A stretch of DNA of 64,000 bases, taken from NCBI RefSeq assembly GCF_002835995.1, contig NZ_PJBZ01000040.1, positions 1 through 64,000 on the forward strand, given 5' to 3'. Of this stretch, positions 9,768 to 18,751 are shown one piece after another. Source of the stretch: Psychromonas sp. Urea-02u-13. Its GTDB lineage: Bacteria; Pseudomonadota; Gammaproteobacteria; Enterobacterales; Psychromonadaceae. Below the pieces are notes generated by a model. It was not told the origin of the DNA and searched no databases. It saw nothing but the letters and a program-made list of their open reading frames with translations. Made by a program: the position numbers and the translations under genes. Position 1 is the first letter of the stretch. Each line of letters starts with the position of its first letter.

Positions 9768-11081
9768 ATGTCACGTCTTTATGTTTTGCTTATTTTATTT
9801 ACTAGTTGCAGTGTGGCTGTCGCAAATGATCATTTTGATGAATTAGATAATGAAATGGCGCGTTTTGAATCTGAAAAACCAGACTCATCAGAGATGCGCG
9901 ATGAATTTCAATACTATGTGCAATCACAACAAAGCGATTATCAAGTATGGCAACAGCAGTATTTGCAAGCATTTGATCAATTCCAACAGTCAGTGATTGA
10001 GAAATGGGGCAAGTCGGAGCTAAGCGAAGCTGAATATGATATTGAGTTTAGTGAAGATAAAAACAGTAAAACGGTGATCGATTATCAAAATGAACAGGTA
10101 AAAGTTGAATTAATTGTAGATAAAAACTTATCGCAACAAGATGCTCAAAAGGCAATACAGCTGCAATTAGAGAAGCTACTGGCAGATAAAGAATCAAACA
10201 TTGCTCAGATTTTTAACGACAATAAAATCAGTAATAAAGGAGATTTTAGCATTTCTGATATTGAATTTTCTGAGGCGAATAAGCAACAAAGCAAAGAAAT
10301 TATTGTTAAGCAAACCCAGGCCCTAGCGCAAGAAATAGATAAAAAAACAGACAGTGTTTTACTTGCGGACAGTTCGCTGACTGAAAAAGAAGCAAGTGTA
10401 TTAGCCACTCAAGAAAAAATGGAACTATTAAAAAGCAGTCAAGCCCGCTTAGAACAGAGTGACAAGAACTATTCGATTGCACAAAGTAATGCCAAAAAAG
10501 AAACTAAAATTGTCTCATATACTGTCAAACTGCCCAAAAACAGCTTACATAAGCGCGCGAGTAAATATGCAGGTTTTGCTGAGAAAGAGAGTGCGAAAAA
10601 TCATATTCCTGCACCGTTAATTATGGCTATCATGCATTCTGAGTCGGCGTTTAACCCAAGAGCAAAATCCCCGGTACCGGCTTATGGATTAATGCAAATA
10701 GTGCCACGAACAGCGGGTCATGACGTAAATAAACTAGTGCGTAACATTGACAAACCAATGGACCCTGAAGATCTTTATGTACCAGAAATCAATGTAGAGA
10801 CAGGCAGTGCCTACCTCAATATATTAGGTAAACGTTACTTAAAGTCGATTAAAGATGATCAGAGTCGTTTGTATTGTACGATTGCAGCTTACAACACGGG
10901 GGCGGGTAATGTGGCGCGCGTTTTTAATAAAGACGGTTCTCGTAATATTAATAAAGCAGCAAAAGTGATCAATCAACTCACTGCGGATCAAGTTTACCAA
11001 CAACTGCTAGCAAGATTACCTTATGATGAAACTAAGCATTATCTTGAACGTGTCAATACACGTATCGCGTTATATCAATAA
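9768..11081 (+). CDS. MltC-like lytic transglycosylase
   Basis: A 437-residue secreted protein: signal peptide (cleavage near AVA-N; the FTSC there is a poor lipobox, unlike lipoprotein MltC), a DUF3393-like N-terminal part, a charged coiled stretch (~150-250), and a C-terminal SLT domain. The catalytic Glu lies in IMHSESAFNP, followed by AYGLMQIVPRTAG and the IAAYNTGAGNV motif. Such enzymes cleave the MurNAc-GlcNAc bond of peptidoglycan with 1,6-anhydro formation in the periplasm. The acidic, Gln-rich middle is longer than in E. coli MltC. Single-gene unit, convergent with nudL. Confidence 0.8.
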   Translation: MSRLYVLLILFTSCSVAVANDHFDELDNEMARFESEKPDSSEMRDEFQYYVQSQQSDYQVWQQQYLQAFDQFQQSVIEKWGKSELSEAEYDIEFSEDKNSKTVIDYQNEQVKVELIVDKNLSQQDAQKAIQLQLEKLLADKESNIAQIFNDNKISNKGDFSISDIEFSEANKQQSKEIIVKQTQALAQEIDKKTDSVLLADSSLTEKEASVLATQEKMELLKSSQARLEQSDKNYSIAQSNAKKETKIVSYTVKLPKNSLHKRASKYAGFAEKESAKNHIPAPLIMAIMHSESAFNPRAKSPVPAYGLMQIVPRTAGHDVNKLVRNIDKPMDPEDLYVPEINVETGSAYLNILGKRYLKSIKDDQSRLYCTIAAYNTGAGNVARVFNKDGSRNINKAAKVINQLTADQVYQQLLARLPYDETKHYLERVNTRIALYQ

Positions 11082-11090
11082 GTTTTACGC

Positions 11091-11690
11091 TTAAATACTT
11101 GTCGTTGGGTCGTTATGATTCAAGCCCAACTGTAAGTTTTTTAGTATCTGCGCTGTGGCCCCCCAAATAAGATGATTTTGATAACAGATACAATAGGTGA
11201 AGTGACGTTTTTTATTGGCGACTAAGTGCTGTTTGTAAAAGTTTTGAGGATCTAACAAAAAACGTAAGGGTACTTCAAAAACAGATTTAACCTCCTGCGC
11301 ATCAACCGTTAATATAAAACGATTATCTACAAAGGCGATAAAGGGGAATACATTAAATCCACTTACCGTACTCAGTGGGGCGAGTTGACCAATTACCTCA
11401 ACCCATTTTGTGTTAATACCTATCTCTTCCTGTGTTTCTCGTAATGCCGTTTGCTGCAAACTGTTATCAACCTTTTCATATTTTCCGCCGGAGAAACTGA
11501 CTTGGCCTGGATGATGGCGTAAATGTAATGCGCGTTCGGTTAAAATAACATGCAGGCCATTTTCTCTTTCAACTAAGGCGATTAATACTGCCGCGTTTTT
11601 AAGGTTTTTTGATGCATGGGGTTGGGTTAACGCGCTTGCTTGAGGAGATAACAAAAACTGATTTAAAAAAGACGCTCTATTCATGGGCAT
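11091..11690 (-). CDS. nudL: CoA pyrophosphohydrolase-type Nudix hydrolase
   Basis: A 199-residue cytosolic protein with a Nudix box from GGKYEKVDN through ALRETQEEIG; the REtqEE core that binds Mg2+ is complete. The sequence before it (HLRHHPGQVSFSGG) is typical of the NudL/YeaB group, which cleaves coenzyme A and related dinucleotides; this assignment rests on family resemblance. The gene ends ten bases from the convergent MltC-like gene and diverges from the ybgC-tol operon across a ~180-base A+T-rich gap. Confidence 0.8.
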   Translation of the reverse strand: MPMNRASFLNQFLLSPQASALTQPHASKNLKNAAVLIALVERENGLHVILTERALHLRHHPGQVSFSGGKYEKVDNSLQQTALRETQEEIGINTKWVEVIGQLAPLSTVSGFNVFPFIAFVDNRFILTVDAQEVKSVFEVPLRFLLDPQNFYKQHLVANKKRHFTYCICYQNHLIWGATAQILKNLQLGLNHNDPTTSI

Positions 11691-11873
11691 TATCTCGCTA
11701 ATATTTTAATTTTTAGTGATCTTCACTTTAACGTAGAAGCGCCTGATAACGTTATTGTTTAACGTGAAGCATTATACTTTGCTCTATTTTTTTATATAAA
11801 AGAACGACATAATTCGACAAAAACGACACTTTATAGTAAAAGTAGTCCTATTAATTTTTGATGGAAAACCAGA

Positions 11874-12278
11874 GTGCTGATTTCTACTTTACCTGTACGA
11901 GTTTATTACGAAGATACCGATGCTGGTGGCGTCGTTTATTATGCTAACTATATGAAGTTTTTTGAGCGTGGACGCACAGAGTGTTTACGTGAAATTAATG
12001 TCGAGCAAGACGCGCTGTTAGAAAAACACATTGCTTTTATGGTAAAAAAAGTAGAAATGGACTGTATTAAGTCCGCACGTTTTAACCAGTTGTTATCGGT
12101 TAAAACAGAGGTTGAGAGCTACCGTAAAGCGAGCTTAGTCTTTAAACAACAGATATTTAATGAAAGTGGGGAACTTCTTTGCCAAGCCTCTACTCTAATC
12201 GCCTGTGTTAATCTACAGAAAATGAAACCAACAGCAATTCCTGCTGAAATTATTGAGGTAATGACAAGTGCACGCTGA
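11874..12278 (+). CDS. ybgC: Tol-Pal-associated acyl-CoA thioesterase
   Basis: A 134-residue hotdog-fold thioesterase. VRVYYEDTDAGGVVYYANY contains the catalytic Asp of the 4-hydroxybenzoyl-CoA thioesterase family. The start is GTG with GGA about ten bases upstream; the nearby ATG at 11861 is out of frame. First gene of the Tol-Pal operon, overlapping tolQ by 11 bases. In E. coli the protein acts on acyl-CoA or acyl carrier protein at the inner membrane, but the link to Tol function is unsettled. Confidence 0.9.
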   Translation: MLISTLPVRVYYEDTDAGGVVYYANYMKFFERGRTECLREINVEQDALLEKHIAFMVKKVEMDCIKSARFNQLLSVKTEVESYRKASLVFKQQIFNESGELLCQASTLIACVNLQKMKPTAIPAEIIEVMTSAR

Positions 12279-12951
12279 TATGTCTTTTATAGGTCTGTTT
12301 TTACAGGCAAGTATTCTAGTGAAATGTGTAATGCTGTTGCTACTTAGCATGTCAGTTTATTCATGGACGCTGATTTTTTCACGCGCAAGAATGCTCAAGT
12401 CAGCCAAACAAGCATTAATACAGTTTGAAGAGCGTTTCTGGTCGGGTCATGACCTTAGTCGTTTATACAAAGAAACCGCTGCGCGCAGTGATCGTATTGT
12501 GGGTGGTGAAAAAATATTCCACAGCGGGTTTAAAGAATTTTCTCGACTGCACCGTATGCCGGGACGTAATGCGGATAGTGTTACAGAAGGCGCACACCGT
12601 AGCATGCGAGTCACCTTATCTCGTGAAGTTGAAGAATTAGAAGATGGTTTATCTGCATTAGCAACGATCGGTTCGATTAGCCCCTATATTGGTCTTTTTG
12701 GTACTGTTTGGGGCATCATGAATTCATTTATCGCACTCGGTGAAGTACAACAAGCGACGTTAACCATGGTTGCACCTGGTATCGCAGAAGCCCTTATTGC
12801 AACAGCAATGGGTTTATTTGCAGCTATTCCAGCGGTTATCGCTTATAACCGATTCTCTACAAACATGGCAAAAATTGAAACGGCTTACATTAATTTAATG
12901 GAAGAGTTTACTTCAATTTTACATCGCCAAGCGATGACAGAAAGCGAGTAA
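12268..12951 (+). CDS. tolQ: Tol-Pal system inner-membrane motor protein TolQ
   Basis: A 227-residue three-helix membrane protein of the ExbB/TolQ/MotA family. Conserved landmarks are FWSGHDLSRLY, SGFKEF, and the pore segment GSISPYIGLFGTVWGIM followed by APGIAEALIATAMGLFAAIPA. The GTG start with an upstream GAGG gives the same N-terminal length as E. coli TolQ; an ATG four codons later is the alternative. With TolR it forms the proton channel that energises TolA during division-site outer-membrane constriction. Confidence 0.95.
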   Translation: MHADMSFIGLFLQASILVKCVMLLLLSMSVYSWTLIFSRARMLKSAKQALIQFEERFWSGHDLSRLYKETAARSDRIVGGEKIFHSGFKEFSRLHRMPGRNADSVTEGAHRSMRVTLSREVEELEDGLSALATIGSISPYIGLFGTVWGIMNSFIALGEVQQATLTMVAPGIAEALIATAMGLFAAIPAVIAYNRFSTNMAKIETAYINLMEEFTSILHRQAMTESE

Positions 12952-12959
12952 GGGTAGCT

Positions 12960-13397
12960 ATGCAATATTCATATCGTAGGCCTCGACGTAAAATCGTCGC
13001 TGAAATTAATGTCGTGCCTTATATCGATGTTATGTTGGTTTTATTGATTATCTTTATGGCAACGGCGGCTACGGTTACGCTAGGTGTGAAGGTCGATCTT
13101 CCTCAATCTACGGCAGAAGCGCTTTCTGTTGATAGTAAGCCACCACTGATCGCCTCTATTGATAAACAAGGTTTGTATTATTTAGATGTTGGTGAAAGCG
13201 GTGATACACCACTGAGTGCTGATGAAATGAGTGCGTTAGTTAAAGCGCAGTTAAGTGCGGATAAAACAGCTCAGTTTGTTGTTAAAGGCGATGGCGATGT
13301 CCCTTACAAAAGTGTTATTGCCTTAATGGTATTGCTACAAGATGCGGGGGTGCCGTCTTTAGGCCTCATGACTGAGCCGGTGGATAATGAAAAATAG
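12960..13397 (+). CDS. tolR: Tol-Pal system inner-membrane protein TolR
   Basis: A 145-residue protein with one N-terminal membrane helix (VVPYIDVMLVLLIIFMATA) that carries the essential Asp of the ExbD/TolR family, followed by a periplasmic domain. It starts eight bases after tolQ and overlaps tolA by 11 bases, so translation is probably coupled. It partners TolQ in proton-motive-force conversion. Confidence 0.95.
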   Translation: MQYSYRRPRRKIVAEINVVPYIDVMLVLLIIFMATAATVTLGVKVDLPQSTAEALSVDSKPPLIASIDKQGLYYLDVGESGDTPLSADEMSALVKAQLSADKTAQFVVKGDGDVPYKSVIALMVLLQDAGVPSLGLMTEPVDNEK

Positions 13398-14379
13398 CAC
13401 TACTTTTATTGCTTTTATTACAGCGTTATCACTACACCTGATTGTTGGTGCGTTGTTGTTATTAGGCATGGACTTCTCGTTGCCTAAAGACAAACCTAAA
13501 GAGGAAGTTGTTATTATCAACGCCTCGATGGTCAGCCAAAAGTTATTTGATGATTTAGCCCAAAAGAGGGTACAGAACGCTGCCGATAAAGTGGCGGCTG
13601 CCAAAAGAGAAATAGACAAAAAACGTGCAGAAAAAGCGCGTGTTAAACGAGAGAAACAGGTTGCGGACAAAAAACGCAAACAAGCAGAAGCAAAACGCGT
13701 TAAAGCTGAAAAGGCCGAAGTTGCACGTAAGCAAAAAGTAGAAGACCAGATTCTTTTTGAAAAAATAGTAGCTGCAAAAGAATTAAGAGCTAAAAAAGCA
13801 AAAAAAGTGGCTGATGCAAAACGTGTTGAAAAAGAAAAAGTACGTAAGAAACAAGAAGCCGATCGTATTAAAAAACAGAAAGCTGAAACAAAACGTGTTG
13901 AAGCAGAGAAACTCGCGACAGCAAAAGCGTTAAAAGAGAAAAAAGCACGAGACGCAAAATTAAAAGCGGATAAAGCAGCTAAAGAAAAAGCAGCGCAACG
14001 TAAAGCAAAAGAAAAAGCAGAGCGTTTACGTCAAGCTGAACTTGATAAACAGATGGAAGCTGAGTTTGCTGATTCTTTTTCAAGTGCACAAAGCTCAAAA
14101 CAGTTATCTGAAATTGCCCGATACAAAGCGCTGATTCAAGATAAAATTAGTCGTAATTGGCAGGTTGAATCAAGCATGAAAGGTAAAAGCTGTACCTTAG
14201 CGATTCGTTTAGCGCCAGATGGTTTAGTATTGAGTGCGAGCCGTAGTAAAGGTGATCAGAAACTCTGTGATTCTGCTCGACGCGCAACGTTAAAAGCCAA
14301 AACATTACCGATTCCCAAAGATCCTGAAATAGCGCCACAATTTCGCGATTTTGATATCACTTTAGAGCCTGACTTGTAA
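13387..14379 (+). CDS. tolA: Tol-Pal system protein TolA
   Basis: A 330-residue protein with one membrane helix (residues ~5-28), a very long Lys/Ala/Glu-rich helix (~50-235) and a C-terminal domain III (~240-330) with YKALIQDKISRNW and the two Cys (KGKSCTLAI and DQKLCDS) that form its disulfide. TolA spans the periplasm to touch TolB and Pal and is a usual receptor for group A colicins and filamentous phage coat protein. Length and layout are normal for the family. Confidence 0.93.
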   Translation: MKNSTTFIAFITALSLHLIVGALLLLGMDFSLPKDKPKEEVVIINASMVSQKLFDDLAQKRVQNAADKVAAAKREIDKKRAEKARVKREKQVADKKRKQAEAKRVKAEKAEVARKQKVEDQILFEKIVAAKELRAKKAKKVADAKRVEKEKVRKKQEADRIKKQKAETKRVEAEKLATAKALKEKKARDAKLKADKAAKEKAAQRKAKEKAERLRQAELDKQMEAEFADSFSSAQSSKQLSEIARYKALIQDKISRNWQVESSMKGKSCTLAIRLAPDGLVLSASRSKGDQKLCDSARRATLKAKTLPIPKDPEIAPQFRDFDITLEPDL

Positions 14380-14392
14380 GGAAAAATAGAAA

Positions 14393-15718
14393 ATGTTCGT
14401 ACGTTTAATGTTACCACTGTCACTCGCCATTTCATTATTAATGGTCTCTGTGCAGGCTCAGGCTCGCTTAGAAATATTGATCACTGAAGGCGTGAATACA
14501 GCGCGCCCAATCGCGGTGATCCCTTTTAAATGGTTAGGCTCAGGTAAAAAACCTGAAAACTTTTCTGAAGTTATTGCTAATGACCTGAGAAGTAGTGGCC
14601 AGTTTAGTCCGATTAGTATTGATAAAATGCCTAAAACGCCTTCTAACAGTCAAAACTTAGATTATGCGTTATGGCATAAAATTGGTGTTGAAGCGATTGT
14701 CATGGGTGAAGTAAAACCATCAACAAAAGCAGGTAAGTACACTATTACCTATGAATTACTTGATGTCGTGACAGGTAACATGGGCATGCAGGAATATTCA
14801 CCGGTGATGGAAAAGCGTCGCAGCACGGTTAAAACGAAACAATTACGTCAGTTTTCGCACCGTATTAGTGATGTTGTTTATGAGAAGCTAACCGGAGATC
14901 GTGGCGCATTCTTAACGCGACTTGCTTATGTTGCTGTTGATCATAAAAGTACACACCCATATCAACTACGTATTTCTGATTATGATGGTTACGGCGAAAA
15001 GTTAGTTTTACGCTCAAAACAACCGATTATGTCACCTTCTTGGTCTCCCGATGGACGAAAACTCGCTTATGTTAGTTTTGAGAAAAAGCGTTCACAAATT
15101 TACGTTCAAGATTTATATACGCAAAAACGTGAGCTAATCACCTCATTTCCGAAAATAAATGGCGCACCTAACTGGTCACCTGACGGGAAACAGCTAGCAT
15201 TAGTTTTATCAAAAGATGGTCAACCAGAAATTTATGTTTTAAATGTAACTACCAAGGCATTAAAACGTATTACTCGTAATCGTGTTATTGATACTGAGCC
15301 AAGTTGGTCACCTGATGGTAAAAGCTTAATTTTCTCTTCGGAACGTGGAGGAAGACCACAAATTTATCAAGTCGAGCTCACATCCGGCAAAATAAAACGC
15401 CTAACTTGGGAAGGCGAAATGAATTTAGGTGGCACAATAACCCCTGATGGTGATAGTCTTGTGTTAGTGAGTCGTCATAACGGAAATTATAAAATTTCGG
15501 TGCAAGATCTTGATTCTGGAGAGTTAAGAACACTGACTAAAACTCAGCTAGACGAATCGCCAAGCATCGCGCCTAATGGCAGTATGATTATTTACAGTAC
15601 TGTTTATAAAGGCAAGAAAGGCTTAGCGTTAGTCTCGATGGATGGGCGTTTTAAAGCGAATATTCCAGCAAAAAACGGTGACGTTAAATCACCAGCATGG
15701 TCCCCATTTTTAAACTAA
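14393..15718 (+). CDS. tolB: Tol-Pal system periplasmic protein TolB
   Basis: A 441-residue periplasmic protein: signal peptide ending SVQAQA; an N-terminal TolB domain ([13 protein letters not shown]); and a six-bladed propeller with recurring SWSPDGR/K motifs (four clear copies). A strong AAGGA ribosome site lies before the ATG. TolB binds Pal and the TolA C-terminus. The stop codon abuts a small repeat element that separates tolB from pal, an unusual break in an otherwise tight operon. Confidence 0.95.
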   Translation: MFVRLMLPLSLAISLLMVSVQAQARLEILITEGVNTARPIAVIPFKWLGSGKKPENFSEVIANDLRSSGQFSPISIDKMPKTPSNSQNLDYALWHKIGVEAIVMGEVKPSTKAGKYTITYELLDVVTGNMGMQEYSPVMEKRRSTVKTKQLRQFSHRISDVVYEKLTGDRGAFLTRLAYVAVDHKSTHPYQLRISDYDGYGEKLVLRSKQPIMSPSWSPDGRKLAYVSFEKKRSQIYVQDLYTQKRELITSFPKINGAPNWSPDGKQLALVLSKDGQPEIYVLNVTTKALKRITRNRVIDTEPSWSPDGKSLIFSSERGGRPQIYQVELTSGKIKRLTWEGEMNLGGTITPDGDSLVLVSRHNGNYKISVQDLDSGELRTLTKTQLDESPSIAPNGSMIIYSTVYKGKKGLALVSMDGRFKANIPAKNGDVKSPAWSPFLN

Positions 15719-15876
15719 TATCATTCTGTTTAATAAAGGGTCAAATATTGCGAAGGAAAAATAGTCAAGAACAAGGCGCATGATTGAGCTAATAGCTAGC
15801 TATTACGATTGAATGCAACGCCGATGTTGGCTGTTTTAACGAGTAAAAATGACCCAATATTTAGACGGATTGGTAT
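15718..15876. repeat. MITE-like repeat, family B, between tolB and pal
   Basis: About 159 bases with degenerate inverted ends (ATATCATTCTGTTTA on the left and the complement of ATACCAATCCGTCTA on the right). It resembles the segments at 18456-18612 and 30072-30294. The centre holds the near-palindrome AATAGCTAGCTATT (15791-15804). It fills almost the whole 190-base tolB-pal gap. No protein-coding content is visible. Confidence 0.7.
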
Positions 15877-15908
15877 CAATATTTTTTAAAGTAAAATAAG
15901 GAAATAAA

Positions 15909-16463
15909 ATGAACTTATCAACGATTTCAAAAAGCTTGTTAATTGCACTACCAATGTTAGCACTAGGTGCTTGTAGCTCTACAAGTGATAGCGATGCTGA
16001 ATCATCAGAAGTAAACAAGAAAGCAGCGACTGAAGAAGTAGCAGAAAATGCAGCAGATAACACTGTTGAAACTGATGTGATTGAAGCAGTTGAATTGTCA
16101 GAAGAAGAGCAACTAGTACAAAAGTACACTTGGGCTATTCTTGAAACTACAATCAACTTTGAATTTGATAAATCAACTATTGCACCTCGTTTTACAAAAA
16201 TTCTTGATGCACATGCAAAATTCTTAGTAGAAAACTCTGATAAGTCTTTAACAATTGAAGGCCACGCAGATGAAAAAGGGACTCCTGAGTACAATATCGC
16301 TCTAGGTGAACGTCGTGCTAACTCTGTTTCTACTTACCTAGAAAACATGGGTGTTTCTGCTAGCCAAATTAGTGTTGTAAGTTACGGTGAAGAGAAGCCT
16401 GTTAATTTAGACCATGACGCAGCCGCTCACGCTGAAAACCGTCGTGCTGAACTTACTTACTAA
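15909..16463 (+). CDS. pal: Peptidoglycan-associated lipoprotein Pal
   Basis: A 184-residue outer-membrane lipoprotein: lipobox LALGAC with Cys21, an acidic low-complexity linker (~22-75), then an OmpA-like peptidoglycan-binding domain with INFEFDKSTI, EGHADEKGTPEYN and LGERRANSV. The Asp and Arg that bind diaminopimelate are in the expected places. An AAGGA ribosome site lies before the ATG. It binds TolB or peptidoglycan to draw in the outer membrane during constriction. It may depend on read-through across the repeat or on a promoter inside it. Confidence 0.95.
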   Translation: MNLSTISKSLLIALPMLALGACSSTSDSDAESSEVNKKAATEEVAENAADNTVETDVIEAVELSEEEQLVQKYTWAILETTINFEFDKSTIAPRFTKILDAHAKFLVENSDKSLTIEGHADEKGTPEYNIALGERRANSVSTYLENMGVSASQISVVSYGEEKPVNLDHDAAAHAENRRAELTY

Positions 16464-16475
16464 TTTAGTATTAGT

Positions 16476-17213
16476 ATGAAAAAAGTTAATCTCAACGTGG
16501 CCATTTTTATGGCCACGTTTTTATCTGCTTCTAGTTTTGCCGACGCTCCCGTGAGTGATGTAACAAGCGTTAAAAGCAATAAACAGATAGAAAAACAACT
16601 TGATGATCTAACGCGTCTTCTTGAAAGTCGTAATAGAATGCAAATACGTTTTCAAAATCAGCTTGATGAGCTTTCGCAAGAAGTGAGTCAGATAAGTGGC
16701 AATATTGAGTTGTTTAATCACAAGATTGAGCAAATCGAAAATCGTCAACGTAATTTATATCAGCTTATTGACGAGCAAAAAAATGCAGTCGCTAAAGCGC
16801 CCATCAAAAATTCCCCTGAAAGTAATGAATCTGTCGCTGTAGATGAAAAAGCAGCTTATCAGTCAGCCGTTGATCTTGTATTAGTTGAAAAAGACTATGA
16901 ACAAGCCATTACTGCTTTTGAAGCCTTTGTTATTGATCACCCTGAGTCATCGCTTATTGCAAACTCTCAGTATTGGTTAGGACAACTGCTCTATAAAGGA
17001 AAAAAACGCGATGAAGCACGTATTGCTTTCTTAATCGTGACAGAAAAATATCCAGATTCTAGTAAACGTGCTGATGCATTGTTTAAAGTGGGTATTATTG
17101 ACGAATATCTTGGAAAAAAAGACTCGGCTAGAGCTTTTTATGAAAAAGTATTAAAAGAGTATGCTGATTCATCGGCAGCCAGCCTTGCGAGTAAACGCTT
17201 AAAAGCGTTGTAA
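16476..17213 (+). CDS. cpoB: Cell division coordinator CpoB (YbgF)
   Basis: A 245-residue periplasmic protein: signal peptide ending SSFA, an N-terminal coiled coil (~30-105, trimerisation), a linker, and three C-terminal TPR motifs (AYQSAVDLVLVEKDYEQAI, then two repeats containing YWLG and ALFKVG). In E. coli CpoB binds TolA and coordinates PBP1B activity with outer-membrane constriction. Last gene of the operon, 13 bases after pal. Confidence 0.92.
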   Translation: MKKVNLNVAIFMATFLSASSFADAPVSDVTSVKSNKQIEKQLDDLTRLLESRNRMQIRFQNQLDELSQEVSQISGNIELFNHKIEQIENRQRNLYQLIDEQKNAVAKAPIKNSPESNESVAVDEKAAYQSAVDLVLVEKDYEQAITAFEAFVIDHPESSLIANSQYWLGQLLYKGKKRDEARIAFLIVTEKYPDSSKRADALFKVGIIDEYLGKKDSARAFYEKVLKEYADSSAASLASKRLKAL

Positions 17214-17298
17214 GACGAAGAAATAAAGGGAATTTATAGGCAAAATATGCGAATTTGTTTATTTCCTCAGCAAACAGAAAAAAAGCGTAATGTTTTTG

Positions 17299-17326
17299 TT
17301 GCGCTCTTTAAATTATTGTATATTAT
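17299..17326 (+). promoter_or_regulatory. Promoter of the tRNA-Lys array
   Basis: TTGCGC (17299-17304) and TATTAT (17321-17326) are separated by 16 bases and followed by the G+C-rich discriminator ACGCCGC, as expected for a stringently controlled stable-RNA promoter. Confidence 0.6.
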
Positions 17327-17400
17327 ACGCCGCAGTTGTTAGGGAATGTGACTTGGTTCATGTTAATTAATAACTAGATATTAAAGCGACGTATGTCAAT

Positions 17401-17453
17401 TTAATTGCTCAGTTAGTAGAGCTGTTGATACACTTTTAATTTAAAGCGTATTA
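17401..17453 (+). pseudogene. Decayed tRNA-Lys fragment
   Basis: TTGCTCAGTTAGTAGAGCTG resembles the D arm of the intact genes and is followed by CACTTTTAATTTAAAGCG, resembling the anticodon arm with its UUU loop. The acceptor and T arms are missing. A nearly identical fragment lies at 17822-17874. Confidence 0.6.
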
Positions 17454-17483
17454 AAGAAAAAAACTAAAACCATATTTATATAT

Positions 17484-17559
17484 GGGCCGTTAGCTCAGTT
17501 GGTAGAGCAGTGGACTTTTAATCCATTTGTCGAAGGTTCAAATCCTTCACGGCCCACCA
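17484..17559 (+). tRNA. tRNA-Lys (UUU), copy 1
   Basis: A 76-base cloverleaf with encoded CCA. The anticodon loop CTTTTAA gives UUU; GGGCCGT pairs with ACGGCCC; the T loop is TTCAAAT. Identical to the other four copies. Confidence 0.97.
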
Positions 17560-17647
17560 CTTATTTTAAGCCTTCAGCTTCTAGCTGTCAGCTGTAAGTA
17601 AGAGCCAAAGCTGTCAGCTGATAGCCGAAAGCTAAATATCTATATAT
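17560..17647 (+). repeat. 88-base tRNA spacer, copy 1
   Basis: Identical to 18125-18212, so tRNA-spacer-tRNA units were duplicated as blocks. It contains AGCTGTCAGCT and related near-palindromes. Confidence 0.8.
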
Positions 17648-17723
17648 GGGCCGTTAGCTCAGTTGGTAGAGCAGTGGACTTTTAATCCATTTGTCGAAGG
17701 TTCAAATCCTTCACGGCCCACCA
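17648..17723 (+). tRNA. tRNA-Lys (UUU), copy 2
   Basis: Identical 76-base sequence to copy 1, including encoded CCA. Confidence 0.97.
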
Positions 17724-17778
17724 CTTCTTTAAGCCGTCAGTTTTTAGCTGTCAGCTATAAGTAAAGTCAAAAGATAGA

Positions 17779-17805
17779 TATTAACTCAGTTGGTAGAGTT
17801 TAAAA
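17779..17805 (+). pseudogene. tRNA D-arm remnant
   Basis: TTAACTCAGTTGGTAGAGTT resembles the D arm of the intact tRNA-Lys genes; nothing else of the tRNA remains. Confidence 0.4.
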
Positions 17806-17821
17806 CCAAAACCATATTTAT

Positions 17822-17874
17822 ATGGAACTTAGCCCAGTTAGTAGAGCTATTGATACACTTTTAATTTAAAGCGT
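17822..17874 (+). pseudogene. Decayed tRNA-Lys fragment, second copy
   Basis: Nearly the same as 17401-17453: a D-arm-like AGCCCAGTTAGTAGAGCT and an anticodon-arm-like CACTTTTAATTTAAAGCG. Confidence 0.55.
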
Positions 17875-17908
17875 ATTAAAGAATAAAACTAAAACCATAT
17901 TTATATAT

Positions 17909-17984
17909 GGGCCGTTAGCTCAGTTGGTAGAGCAGTGGACTTTTAATCCATTTGTCGAAGGTTCAAATCCTTCACGGCCCACCA
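17909..17984 (+). tRNA. tRNA-Lys (UUU), copy 3
   Basis: Identical 76-base sequence to copy 1, including encoded CCA. Confidence 0.97.
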
Positions 17985-18000
17985 CTTTTCTTAAAGTGAA

Positions 18001-18030
18001 TATAAAGCTCAGTTGGTAGAGTTAAAAACC
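18001..18030 (+). pseudogene. tRNA D-arm remnant
   Basis: AAAGCTCAGTTGGTAGAGTT resembles the D arm of the neighbouring tRNA-Lys genes and is followed directly by the leader of copy 4. Confidence 0.4.
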
Positions 18031-18048
18031 AAGACCATATTTATATAT

Positions 18049-18124
18049 GGGCCGTTAGCTCAGTTGGTAGAGCAGTGGACTTTTAATCCATTTGTCGAAG
18101 GTTCAAATCCTTCACGGCCCACCA
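18049..18124 (+). tRNA. tRNA-Lys (UUU), copy 4
   Basis: Identical 76-base sequence to copy 1, including encoded CCA. Confidence 0.97.
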
Positions 18125-18212
18125 CTTATTTTAAGCCTTCAGCTTCTAGCTGTCAGCTGTAAGTAAGAGCCAAAGCTGTCAGCTGATAGCCGAAAGCTAA
18201 ATATCTATATAT
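18125..18212 (+). repeat. 88-base tRNA spacer, copy 2
   Basis: Identical to 17560-17647. Confidence 0.8.
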
Positions 18213-18288
18213 GGGCCGTTAGCTCAGTTGGTAGAGCAGTGGACTTTTAATCCATTTGTCGAAGGTTCAAATCCTTCACGGCCCACCA
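18213..18288 (+). tRNA. tRNA-Lys (UUU), copy 5
   Basis: Identical 76-base sequence to copy 1, including encoded CCA. Last gene of the array, which in E. coli also sits between cpoB and nadA. Confidence 0.97.
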
Positions 18289-18455
18289 CTTCTAGATTTA
18301 TCCTGAAATACTCCCCTGTAATAAGTTTCTATTTAAACACCAATAATTTTTAATGATTTTTAATAATTTCGACATAATTTATTAGCTCACTTGATCTGAA
18401 AATTTACATAATCGGTTTTGTTATAACGAATACTTCAGTGCTGTTTTCTGCCTTA

Positions 18456-18612
18456 TACCATTCTGCTTAATTAAATGGCCTAAAATTACGTAGGAAAAAT
18501 TGATGAGAAAAAGGCGTTTGATTGAGCAATAGCTGGCTATTGGAATTGAAAACAACGACGTTATCATCGATTTTAACCAGCAAGATAGAGCAGATAGTTA
18601 AGCTGATTGGTA
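18456..18612. repeat. MITE-like repeat, family B, second copy
   Basis: The ends TACCATTCTGCTTAA and the complement of TACCAATCAGCTTAA match at 13 of 15 positions. The centre has AATAGCTGGCTATT (18528-18541). Similar in layout to 15718-15876. No coding content. Confidence 0.7.
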
Positions 18613-18689
18613 ATTACCATTACGCTCACCTCATGCTTGTCGGCATTAAATCAATGCAATCTAGGTTGTTTTAAATTGCAATCAGCGCT

Positions 18690-18721
18690 ATCACTTGGCA
18701 TTTTGAAGCTGCATGGGTATA
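18690..18721. repeat. Solo end of a family A repeat
   Basis: TTTTGAAGCTGCATGGGTAT resembles the terminal inverted repeat of the family A elements at 1-272 and 40345-40607. I find no convincing opposite end, so it may be a degraded copy. It lies in the nadA leader. Confidence 0.4.
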
Positions 18722-18751
18722 ATTTGCTCCCATTTAAAAATCATAGAGTCG

